64,000 nt of DNA from Phycisphaeraceae bacterium (GTDB taxonomy: Bacteria > Planctomycetota > Phycisphaerae > Phycisphaerales > Phycisphaeraceae), in NCBI GenBank assembly GCA_020831765.1, contig JAFIFY010000036.1, positions 25,478 through 89,477 on the forward strand, in the 5' to 3' direction. Below are positions 28,116 through 36,400 of this stretch, piece after piece; the first letter of the stretch is position 1; each line of letters begins with the position of its first letter. The notes beneath the pieces are model-generated. The model saw only the letters and a program-made list of their open reading frames with translations. It did not search any database and was not told where the DNA came from. Position numbers and translations under genes: made by a program.

Positions 28116-29231
28116 TCAGGGCGGGGCACGCTCCTGCGCGGCGGGCACTGGACGGGTGGCGTGGGTGGTGGAGATCGGGTTTGCCATCGGCTGCGAGGAA
28201 CCACTCGACCGCGCTGCCCGGCGCGCCGCTTTTTGCTGCTCCCTTGCCGCAGCACGACGCTGAGCACGTGTCGGCAACCGCCGGGAAACACCCCCGGAAG
28301 CGCCCCCGCCCCCGGCTCTGCCCTGCGAAACTTTACGCGAAGCAGGGAAGTCCCCGTAACCGCCAGGCGCCCCGGAGCTTTTGCAGGCGAAACGATCAGC
28401 AGCAGCCGAATCGCCTCGCCGGTCGTCAGGCCGCTGTCGGATTCGGGTACCGGCCGAATCCTGTGTTGTCGGCGGCAGGTCTTGCGCGGCCGGTGTTGTC
28501 TGGTCGCCGTGCTGTTCATCCCCTGCCGGGATCATCTTCGCGACTGTTTCCGATGCGCCATCGCCGAAACGTTCCGGGTTGAGCGCATCCGCAGCGTATC
28601 GAGACTCACTTCCCGGCGCGCTGCCCGAGCGCTCCGCGGGTTTGGCAGCCCTACGGACACTTCCCCATCCGGGTGTTCCGAGATTGCTTCCGGAGGTCGG
28701 GGCGCTGCCAGGGGTTCCGGGGACACTTGAGGAGGTTTCCCTGCTTCGCGTAAAGCTTCGCAGCGCAGAGCCGGGGCCGGGAAAACTTCCGGGGGCGGGG
28801 GCGGGGCCGGGGGTTCGCGGGGTTGGCATCGGAGTGAGGCCGATGAGTTGGTCGATGCGGATGCGGGCGCGGAGTTTCTGGCTGATGGTGGCTTTGGGAT
28901 GACTGATGATGTACTTGTAGAACCAGACCGCCTCGGCGGTCCGCTGTTCGTCCGGCACATTGAGACTGGCCAGCATTTCTTCACGAGCGCGGCGAACCCA
29001 CATTTCAGCCTGCTGCGCGATCACAGAGCCGAACTTCTTCTCCAGCCGCCGCACAATGATGTACGGATCAACCCCCAGAGCCAGCCACCGCTTGCAAGCG
29101 CTGAGAACCGCATCCGGCTCGACCGGATCAGGCTCCGATTGCCCGATGGCCGAGCCGACATCACCCGCGTCGATCTCGACCGGCGCTACGGGCTCGGATT
29201 CAGGCTGGCTGATCGCTTCAGACAACGACAA
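28116..29231 (-). CDS. Terminase-small-subunit-like protein with repeat-derived Pro/Gly-rich tail
   Basis: 371 residues from TTG 29231, which has a GGAG ribosome-binding site and is directly preceded in frame by a stop, fixing the start. Residues ~45-90 (CKRWLALGVDPYIIVRRLEKKFGSVIAQQAEMWVRRAREEML) look like a helix-turn-helix, and ~95-132 (TAEAVWFYKYIISHPKATISQKLRARIRIDQLIGL) resembles the helical segment in phage terminase small subunits and related DNA-binding proteins. From ~135 on, the protein is low complexity: Pro/Gly-rich (PGPAPAPGSFPGPGSALRS), then Asp/Gln-rich, GGGGASGG, and a basic end (TRAQRRAAAREQQKAARRAAR). The tail contains two inverted copies of a 66-bp GC-rich repeat. No other phage genes are nearby. 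It may bind DNA; the function is unknown. Confidence 0.45.
   Translation of the reverse strand: MSLSEAISQPESEPVAPVEIDAGDVGSAIGQSEPDPVEPDAVLSACKRWLALGVDPYIIVRRLEKKFGSVIAQQAEMWVRRAREEMLASLNVPDEQRTAEAVWFYKYIISHPKATISQKLRARIRIDQLIGLTPMPTPRTPGPAPAPGSFPGPGSALRSFTRSRETSSSVPGTPGSAPTSGSNLGTPGWGSVRRAAKPAERSGSAPGSESRYAADALNPERFGDGASETVAKMIPAGDEQHGDQTTPAAQDLPPTTQDSAGTRIRQRPDDRRGDSAAADRFACKSSGAPGGYGDFPASRKVSQGRAGGGGASGGVSRRLPTRAQRRAAAREQQKAARRAARSSGSSQPMANPISTTHATRPVPAAQERAPP
28285..28350 (-). repeat. 66-bp GC-rich repeat, copy 1 (inverted relative to copy 2)
   Basis: Read on the minus strand, this stretch contains CCCTGCTTCGCGTAAAG followed by a TTCGCAG block, an AGCCGGGGGCGGGGGC block and CTTCCGGGGG. 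The same order with few changes occurs on the plus strand at 28736-28801. CCCTGC and GCAGGG bracket an AT-richer centre, so it can fold into a hairpin. It lies inside the terminase-like gene and encodes the RKVSQGRAGGGGASGG segment. Confidence 0.75.
28736..28801 (+). repeat. 66-bp GC-rich repeat, copy 2
   Basis: Plus-strand copy of the element at 28285-28350. It shares CCCTGCTTCGCGTAAAG, TTCGCAG, CAGAGCCGGGG and CTTCCGGGGGCGGGGGC, with the last part equal to the 18-bp unit in radA and the DUF4091-like gene. In the host gene (minus strand) it encodes the PGPGSALRSFTRSRETS region, so the opposite strand of the same repeat is read. Confidence 0.75.
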
Positions 29232-29477
29232 TCACTCCGGGTATTGGCTTCAGGGGGGCGGGGGCGGCGGCCAAGACGCATCGACGAAAACCGCCGCACC
29301 TCAGGCCATCACCCGGTAATTGCCGCGCTTGGGGGCAAGGGCGCGATCGGCGATTCCGGGGGTTGCGCCGGCCCGTCACCCGGGAAGAGGACCGTTCCCG
29401 GAGAATCCGGCGGTTCTTGACTCGTCCGGCGACTTGGACAGGGGCACTTAATACGGCCTTTCCAACGTACGATGAAA

Positions 29478-29521
29478 TTGACGTACGTTCCCATTGACGT
29501 ACGTCAAAAACGGCGTATAAT
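29478..29521 (+). promoter_or_regulatory. Promoter with palindromic operators for the NTPase operon
   Basis: A near-consensus promoter, TTGACG (29494-29499), 16-base spacer, TATAAT (29516-29521), precedes the ATG at 29556. The -35 box is the first half of a perfect 14-bp palindrome, TTGACGTACGTCAA (29494-29507). A second copy of TTGACGTACGT lies at 29478-29488, exactly 16 bases upstream, and a weaker AACGTACGAT at 29464-29473. Palindromes on and next to the -35 box are the expected layout for a repressor operator. Confidence 0.8.
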
Positions 29522-29555
29522 TCGGCAGCCCTCAAGACCAAGGCCGGAGGACCAC

Positions 29556-30785
29556 ATGCAAGTCAAGCCAATGAGAGCCAATCCCGGCGGCGAAATCGAG
29601 GCGGGTAATGTCGTCGGCCGTGATCGCCTGATCAAGGAAATCTGGAATGCGCTGCACGTCCAGAGCGTCGTGATGGTCGCCGAGCGACGGATCGGCAAGA
29701 CCACGGTCGTTAAGAAAATGCGAAGCGGCCCTCCTGCCGGTCTGCGCCTGATCTACAACGATGTCGAGGGGCTGAGCACACCGCTCGAGTTTGTCGAGGC
29801 CGTCGCCAGGGACGTTGAGTCCCTGCTTCCCGCTGTGCGCCAAGCCGGTTCCAAATTTCGCCGGATGCTCGGCCACCTCGGTGGAATCGAGATCGGCGGT
29901 GTGCTGAAACTCCCACCTCAAATGAGCCCCAACTGGAAGGACTTGCTGCGAGCGACCGTCGAGGATCTCCTCGATCACTGCCCGGACTCGTTTCATGTCT
30001 TCGTCTGGGACGAGATACCGCTCATGCTGGACAAGATCCGATCCAGCGCCGGCGAGCAGGTGGCGATGGACGTGCTGGACGTCCTGCGGGGCCTGCGACA
30101 GAAGCACTCGCGCCTGCGCATGATCTACACGGGGTCGATCGGTCTGCACCACGTCCTGTCCGGCCTTCGCGAGGCGGGACACGCCAATGCTCCAACCAAC
30201 GACATGCGTACGATCGAGGTCACGCCGCTCGACCGGGACGATGGCCGGATGCTGGCGCAGGCCCTCCTCCTCGGAGAGGAGCTTCAATGCTCTGAGCCAG
30301 AAGAGACCGCCGACGCGACCGCGGAGGAGGTGGACGACATCCCCTATTACATCCATCAGGTTGTTGCCCGGATGCGGGCCGTCGGGAATGAGGCCAGCGC
30401 GGCTCTGGCTCGCTCCATCGTGCGGAAGGCACTCGTTGACGCCCAGGACACCTGGAATCTCGCGCACTACCGGGACCGCCTCGATGGGCGCTACGGTCCT
30501 GATCGCCTTACGCTCGTCCTGGCGGTGCTCGACGCGGTTGGGGCGGCCGGGGAGCCCCTGGCGTTCGACGATCTCGGCCATCGGGTTCGGTCCACGGTGC
30601 CGCGCGAGAAGGCGGGGTCGGACTTCGTCCGGGACGTGATCGATGGCGACGATGAGAAGCTTCGTAAGTTGCTCACCTCTCTCGAACGCGACCATTACCT
30701 CTGCCGGGATCCCCATACAGGGCACTACCGTTTCCGCTTCTCTCTGATCCAGCGCTGGTGGAATATGAAGCGGGGTGGGGCATGA
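29556..30785 (+). CDS. Archaeal-type (ATPase_2-like) AAA/STAND NTPase, first gene of two-gene operon
   Basis: 409 residues. It opens with VGRDRLIKEIWNAL (the start-of-domain motif of STAND/ATPase_2 proteins). Walker A reads AERRIGKTT (42-50), Walker B is FHVFVWDEIPLML with D152/E153, and the sensor-type strand is MIYTGSIGLHHVL (~189-201). Residues ~310-400 form a winged-helix-like module ending in YRFRFSLIQRWW, the usual C-terminal end of these ATPases. There is no effector domain. ATG 29556 has GGAGG six bases upstream and lies ~28 bases after the predicted transcription start; an in-frame ATG at 29472 lies before the promoter and is excluded. The stop overlaps the next gene's start (ATGA at 30782-30785). 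Likely an ATP-dependent switch partnered with the next protein (inference). Confidence 0.8.
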   Translation: MQVKPMRANPGGEIEAGNVVGRDRLIKEIWNALHVQSVVMVAERRIGKTTVVKKMRSGPPAGLRLIYNDVEGLSTPLEFVEAVARDVESLLPAVRQAGSKFRRMLGHLGGIEIGGVLKLPPQMSPNWKDLLRATVEDLLDHCPDSFHVFVWDEIPLMLDKIRSSAGEQVAMDVLDVLRGLRQKHSRLRMIYTGSIGLHHVLSGLREAGHANAPTNDMRTIEVTPLDRDDGRMLAQALLLGEELQCSEPEETADATAEEVDDIPYYIHQVVARMRAVGNEASAALARSIVRKALVDAQDTWNLAHYRDRLDGRYGPDRLTLVLAVLDAVGAAGEPLAFDDLGHRVRSTVPREKAGSDFVRDVIDGDDEKLRKLLTSLERDHYLCRDPHTGHYRFRFSLIQRWWNMKRGGA

Positions 30786-33220
30786 AGTCGGCATTTCTCT
30801 CCCGGTTCACACCAAGTCTGCTCCCGCCTGAGGCACTGGAGCATATGTTTGTCCAGCGCTCGAGGCTGGCGGGCACAATCGTCGCGGGCCTTCGCGAGAG
30901 CGGCCTGACGTCCGGCAAGCACTACTACCTGGTCACGGGACCACGCGGGATCGGCAAGACGCACCTGGTCTCACTGGTCTACCACCGGCTCCGACGGGAC
31001 AAGGACCTGCGGGCCAAGCTGCGGATCGCCTGGCTGCGAGAGGAGGAGTGGGGCGTCGCCTCTTATCTCGACCTCCTGCTGGTCATCCTGCGCACGGTGC
31101 ATGAGCAGGGCGATGCCCCGGAGCTCTCCGAGAAGTATGCGCGTCTGAAGCAGATCACGAACCCGGAAGAGGCTTGTGCGGTCGCCGAGCGATTGGTTGT
31201 GGAAGCGGCCGGTGCCGGGACGCTGCTGATCATCGCGGAAAACCTCGACGAAATCTTCCGAGGGCTGGAGACCGCGGGACAGCGCCGGCTTCGCGCGCTT
31301 ATCCAGAACCATCCGGTCTTCGCAATCCTGGCAACGTCCCAGAGCCTTTTCGATGGCATCACGAACCGCGATGAGCCCTTTTACGGCTTTTTTGATGTGC
31401 ATCAACTTGACGAGCTCAGCTTCGAAAATGCCGTTCGGCTCGTGGCCCGGATCGCTGAACACGAAGGGAATCAAGCGCTGGCCCGGGCGGTGTCGTCGCC
31501 CCTCGGGCGAGCGCGCCTCCGCGCTGTCCATCACCTCGCCGCCGGGAATCCGAGGGTCTATGTGATCTTCTCGCAGTTCCTGACTGTGAATTCCCTCGAT
31601 GCGCTGGTGGGCCCGCTGCTTGAGACCCTTGATGATCTGACCCCTTACTACCAGGCTCGAATGAGCCACCTGAGCCCACAACAGCGCAAGATCGTCGAGT
31701 ACCTCTGCGCGAAGCGAGGCGGCGAGACCGTGTCCGGGATCGCGCGTGCGAACTTCATCAGCCCCCAGACCACATCCAGCCAACTCCGCAAGCTGGATGA
31801 ATTCGGCTACGTACGTTCGGTGCAATACGGGCGCATCTCCTACTACGAACTTCGGGAACCGCTCCTCCGGCTCACCCTGGAGGTCAAGAAGCTGCGCGGC
31901 GAGCCCGTGCGCCTGATCGTGGAGTTCCTCCGTGTCTGGTACTCCGAGCAGGAACTCACGGACCGGATGACCGTTGCGCAGACTTCCTGGGAGAGGGACT
32001 ACATCACCGCCGCCCTGGACCTGAAACATCAGGAAGGAGAAGACCTGCTCGTTCAAACCTGCCGGAGCGAGATGGAACGGCTCCTGGCCGCTGAAGAAAC
32101 CGCGCGAGCACTCGACGTGGCCGACGAGTTGATCGCCGTCGGAGGTGGCATCGAGGACTGCGACAGGATTATCGAAATGCCGGAAGCTTCCGACGAGCAG
32201 GTGGCCCGGGCGCTGGGCCGGAAAGGGATGCTGCTGGTCACCCAGAGGCGCTTGGCGGATGCCATCGAGGTCTTCGACGAGGTTGTCCGGCGTTTTGCCG
32301 ATCGCGACGAGCCAGTCCTCGCCGAGGGAGTCGCTAGGGCGCTCGCAAACAAGGGCGTCGCGCTCGGCTCCCTGGGTCGCTTCGAGGATGCGATCGAGGT
32401 CTACGACGAGGTTGTCCGGCGGTTCGCCGATCGTGAAGAGCCGAACCTTGCTGAGGAGGTTGCCAGAGCGCTCGTCAATAAGGGCGTCACGCTCGGTTCC
32501 CTAGGCCGCCCCGAGGAGGAGACCAAGGTCTACGATGAGGTTGTCCGACGTTTTGCCGATCGCAAAGAGCCGAGCCTTGCTGAGCAGGTTGCCAGAGCGC
32601 TCGTCAATAAGGGAGTCACGCTTGGTTCCCTGGGCCGCTCCGAGGATGCGATTGAGGTCTACGACGAGGTTGTCCGGCGTTTTGGCAATCGCGACCAGCC
32701 GAATCTCGCCGAGGGGGTCGCAAGAGCGCTTTTCAGCAAGGCCATTTTGCACGCGGTCATGGGCCGGTTCGAAGAAGGGAGAAAGGCACTCCAGAGCGCT
32801 CAGGAACGTCCGGCGAGTAAGGATGGCGACTGGGTACCGGGTGGAGTGGACTTCCTGAACCACCTGCTGAGGCGGACCCGTGACGAGGCCGAGTGGCGAC
32901 GGGTCGTCGCGTTCCTGATCGAGGCGTACGACCAGCGCGGCCACCTTGCGACCCTGGGCGTCGGACTCGTTCGGTCGTGTCGCGCCCTGGCAGACGGCTC
33001 CATCGACAAAGAGTCAGCGTCTCGATGGCTTGATGTCTGGACGGAACTTGGGGGGTCCAGGGAGCAGATGCGAATTCCCCTTCGCATGCTCAAGGCGGCG
33101 GTTGCGTATCTGAAGCAAGGTAAGTCCGAGGAGCTGCAGGCGCTACCGGCGGAGGAGCGATCGTTGCTCAAGTCGGCCCTGCACGTCGACACCGACGATC
33201 GAAGGGGCTCGATTCGCTGA
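30782..33220 (+). CDS. NTPase-winged helix-TPR protein, second gene of two-gene operon
   Basis: 812 residues with three parts. The NTPase domain (~1-290) has Walker A GPRGIGKTH (53-61), Walker B LLIIAENLDEIF (148-159, D156/E157) and the sensor ILATSQSLF. A winged helix (~298-358) reads SPQQRKIVEYLCAKRGGETVSGIARANFISPQTTSSQLRKLDEFGYV, like a MarR-type module. The helical repeat part (~430-670) includes four nearly identical 43-residue TPR-like repeats at 498-540, 541-583, 584-626 and 627-669. A last helical domain follows (~690-812). This is the sensor-switch architecture of STAND proteins, where repeats perceive a ligand, but no nuclease, TIR, protease or pore domain is seen. ATG 30782 overlaps the previous stop by ATGA. 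The two proteins probably act together. Antiviral or signalling function is inference only. Confidence 0.8.
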   Translation: MKSAFLSRFTPSLLPPEALEHMFVQRSRLAGTIVAGLRESGLTSGKHYYLVTGPRGIGKTHLVSLVYHRLRRDKDLRAKLRIAWLREEEWGVASYLDLLLVILRTVHEQGDAPELSEKYARLKQITNPEEACAVAERLVVEAAGAGTLLIIAENLDEIFRGLETAGQRRLRALIQNHPVFAILATSQSLFDGITNRDEPFYGFFDVHQLDELSFENAVRLVARIAEHEGNQALARAVSSPLGRARLRAVHHLAAGNPRVYVIFSQFLTVNSLDALVGPLLETLDDLTPYYQARMSHLSPQQRKIVEYLCAKRGGETVSGIARANFISPQTTSSQLRKLDEFGYVRSVQYGRISYYELREPLLRLTLEVKKLRGEPVRLIVEFLRVWYSEQELTDRMTVAQTSWERDYITAALDLKHQEGEDLLVQTCRSEMERLLAAEETARALDVADELIAVGGGIEDCDRIIEMPEASDEQVARALGRKGMLLVTQRRLADAIEVFDEVVRRFADRDEPVLAEGVARALANKGVALGSLGRFEDAIEVYDEVVRRFADREEPNLAEEVARALVNKGVTLGSLGRPEEETKVYDEVVRRFADRKEPSLAEQVARALVNKGVTLGSLGRSEDAIEVYDEVVRRFGNRDQPNLAEGVARALFSKAILHAVMGRFEEGRKALQSAQERPASKDGDWVPGGVDFLNHLLRRTRDEAEWRRVVAFLIEAYDQRGHLATLGVGLVRSCRALADGSIDKESASRWLDVWTELGGSREQMRIPLRMLKAAVAYLKQGKSEELQALPAEERSLLKSALHVDTDDRRGSIR
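32273..32788 (+). repeat. Four tandem 129-bp repeats encoding 43-residue TPR-like units
   Basis: Four in-frame copies of 129 bp. The second and third units differ in only a few residues (YDEVVRRFADR-EP-LAE-VARALVNKGVTLGSLGR), and the nucleotide sequence is nearly as similar, so the array has been recently duplicated or homogenised. The 43-residue period is longer than the standard 34-residue TPR and closer to the kinesin-light-chain type. Confidence 0.85.
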
Positions 33221-33444
33221 AGCCGGCAATGTACATGATCGGAGTTGCGATCGTGCGCGGCGGTTGGCTCACATCCACTGGCCTTTCGCGACCGGGATGT
33301 GGTCCGGCGTGCTCCTTCATGTCCAGTCCTGACTCCGCGCCAACTTTCGCGTTACCCGCGACCCCGTCCTCATGACCGCCGGATCGATCAGCGTTTTCCG
33401 CCGCGCGCTTTGGGGATGCGCTGCCTCCCCTGTCCGTGCGTCGT

Positions 33445-36400
33445 CTATTGCCGATCAATGCTGGCGCAAGCTTCGGTCTTGCCGCTTCCTGTGCGGGGGA
33501 CCCATCGCTGGTTTCGGTTTCTTCGATCGGAGCCACCGTAGCGCCGGGCAAGAGATTCGGGTGCCGGGCCGCAGAGTTCAGCGCGGCCGAAGGGGGCGAG
33601 CGCCGCGGTGATCGATTCGCAGGATGTCTCGTCGGCGGGCACCTGATGGCCGGGCAGGTCGAGGATGATCCGAAGGTCATCCTGCATCACGTGAAGCACA
33701 AGATTCAACCGACGATGATCGCCATGACCGTTGCCGTTGGTGTCGGCCCGGCCGAGCACCTCCCGCAGACTCCGGATACGGCCGGCCGGATCGGCGTCGC
33801 CGTTGCCGTTCGGGGGTTCCTCGACCACGATACGGACGCGTTCGGCCAGTCTCTGGGCAGCCTCCCCGATCGGGATCACATCCTGAATCTGAAGCTGGGT
33901 CGGCTCGCGCACCTTATCCACGCGACCCACCAGCAGCAGGACTTCTCCGGTCAGCAGTTGGGGATGGACCTTCTGATAAGTCTCGGAAAAGACGATCGCA
34001 TCCATCTTGCCGGTGAGGTCTTCGAGCGTCAGCATGGCCATTTTCTGGCCCGGGTTCTGTCCCCGCTTGGTGATGGTGTGACGCACCTCCTGAATCATCG
34101 CGCCGACAATGACCACGGTGTCCTGTGGAAGGTTCAGAGCACGTGCAAGATTGCAGGTGGCGTAACCGCGGATTCGGTGTTCATCGACCTTCAGCGGATG
34201 GCTGGAGATATAGAAGCCCAGCGTGGCGCGTTCGTTCTCCAGAAGCTCGCGTGTTGACCAGGATACGGCCTTGCGAAGCGTCGGGACGGATGAAGGCGTG
34301 TCGGCGGGGCCCGCCTGCTCGCCGAACATATCGAACATGCTCGACTGCCCGCTTGCGCGATCGGCCGCGACACGTTGCCCGGAGGCGATGGCATCATCCA
34401 GCGATTCGATCAGCGCCGCCCGCGCATCGACGCCGTGGATCGAATCGAAGGCACCGCAGCGGATCAGATTCTGAATCGTCGCGCGATTCACGGCGGTCAA
34501 CGAGATGCGTTCGCAGAAGTCGAACAGGCCGGTGAAGGGCCCGCCTTCCTCGCGGCGGCTGATGATCTCGTTGATCGCCTTTTCGCCGACATTCTTGACC
34601 GCGCCCAGTCCGAAGCGGATGAAACCCCGCGCGGCGGACTTGGCGCTGCCTTCAGCGCTCACCACGGTGAAATCGACGAACGATTCGTTGACATCCGGCG
34701 GCTGAACCTCCACGCCCTGCCGGCCGTCGGGGAGACGTACGCGACGGCATTCATCCATGTACTTGACCACTTCGGACATGTTGCCCGACTCGAAACTGAG
34801 CACGGCGGCCATGTATTGGATGGGGAAATAGGTCTTGAGGAAGGCGGTCTGGAAGGCGATGATCGCATAGCCGGCCGAGTGCGACTTGTTGAAGCCGTAG
34901 CCGGCGAACTTAAGGATCAAGTCGAACAGTTCACCGGCCTTGGCGGACGAAAGGCCACGCCGCCCGGCGCCATCGAGGAACTGCGCCCGGGCACTGTTGA
35001 TCACGCTTTCCTTCTTTTTACTGATGGCCTTGATCAGCGAATACGCCTCGCGGAGGTCGATGCCGCCCAGTTCGTGGGCGATCTGCATCACCTGTTCCTG
35101 GAAGACCATGATGCCGTAGGTTTCAGCGGTGAATCGATCCACGATCTCGTGAACCTGTGGCACCGGTGCCCGGCCGTGCTTGCGCTGCACGTAATCATCA
35201 ATCAGCGCCATGGGCCCGGGACGGAAGAGGGCGTTGGCGGCGATCAGGTCTTCGAGCCGATCGGGCTTCATGGCCCGGAGCATGTTCTTCATGCCATCGG
35301 ATTCGAACTGGAAGATGCTGGAGGTTTCGCCGCGCCGGAACAACTCCAGCACCCGCTGATCGGCGAAGTCGATCCGGTCCAGGTCCAGCGGATCATCCTC
35401 CGGCCCGAGTCGATCGGCATGCGGCACCGAATCGCGGATCGTCGCATCATCCAGCGAAGCGCGAATCAACTGCCGTGTCCGCTCCATGATCGAAAGCGTC
35501 TTGAGCCCGAGAAAATCCATCTTGAGCAGACCGACTTTCTCGACGGTCGGACCATCCCACTGGGTGACGATGACATCCTTCTGGCTCTTGTCCGCGTTGG
35601 CCTTGGCCAGGGGCACGATGTTGTCCAGCGGTTGCGTGGCCAGAACCACGCCCGCGGCATGCACACCCGAATGCCGCGAGAGGCCTTCGAGCTTCATCGC
35701 CGATTCCATCGTCGCGCGAACCAGAGGGTCCTGCTCCATCAACGCTCGAAGCTCCGGCTCGCGTTCCAGGGCTTTATCCAGTGTCATGCCCAGTTCATCG
35801 CCCACCAGCTTGCACAGCCGGTTGACGATCGGGATGCCCAAGCCCATCACGCGCCCGGCATCGCGGATCGCGGCCTTGGCCTTCATCGTTCCGAACGTGA
35901 TGATCTGGGCCACGTAGCCGTATTTCTGTCGGACGTAATCGATGATCTCGGGCCGGCCGTTGCGGCACATATCAATATCGATATCGGGGTATTCGCTTCG
36001 GTTCGGATCGGTGAACCGCTCGAACAGCAGGCCGAACTTCACCGGACAGGCGTTGGACAGGCCCAGGCAGTATCCGACCATGGTGCCCACGCCGCTGCCG
36101 CGCGCGTTGGCGGGGATGCCGCGCCGGCGGGATTCGTTGACGAAATCCCAGACGATCAGAAAGTAAGCGCTGATGTCCTTGTCGCGCAGGATGCCCAGTT
36201 CCCGCTCCAGACGTTTGCGGTGATCATCGGTGATCGACTGCCCATATCGCCAGAGCAATCCCGCCTCGGAAAGCTCGCGCAAGGCGATGTCGCACTGCGC
36301 CTTGAGTTGGTCGGCCGATTCCGGATCGCGGTCGCCATCGAACGGCAGAAGCTCATACTGAGCACAGAACGCCTGATACCATTCGCTGCTGCCTTCGGTG

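Noticed and set aside
29309..29494. A 61-codon minus-strand ORF containing KGRIKCPCP and overlapping the operator region
   Set aside because: It is proline-rich after residue 20, overlaps the palindromic operators and has no clear ribosome-binding site. Cysteine spacing alone is too weak.
29472..29555. In-frame upstream ATG extending the first NTPase gene by 28 codons
   Set aside because: It lies before the promoter -10 box (29516-29521), so the transcript would not contain it. ATG 29556 has a proper GGAGG site.
32273..32788. Regular repeats considered as a CRISPR-like array
   Set aside because: The units are 129 bp, contiguous with no spacers, and translate in frame to TPR-like units.
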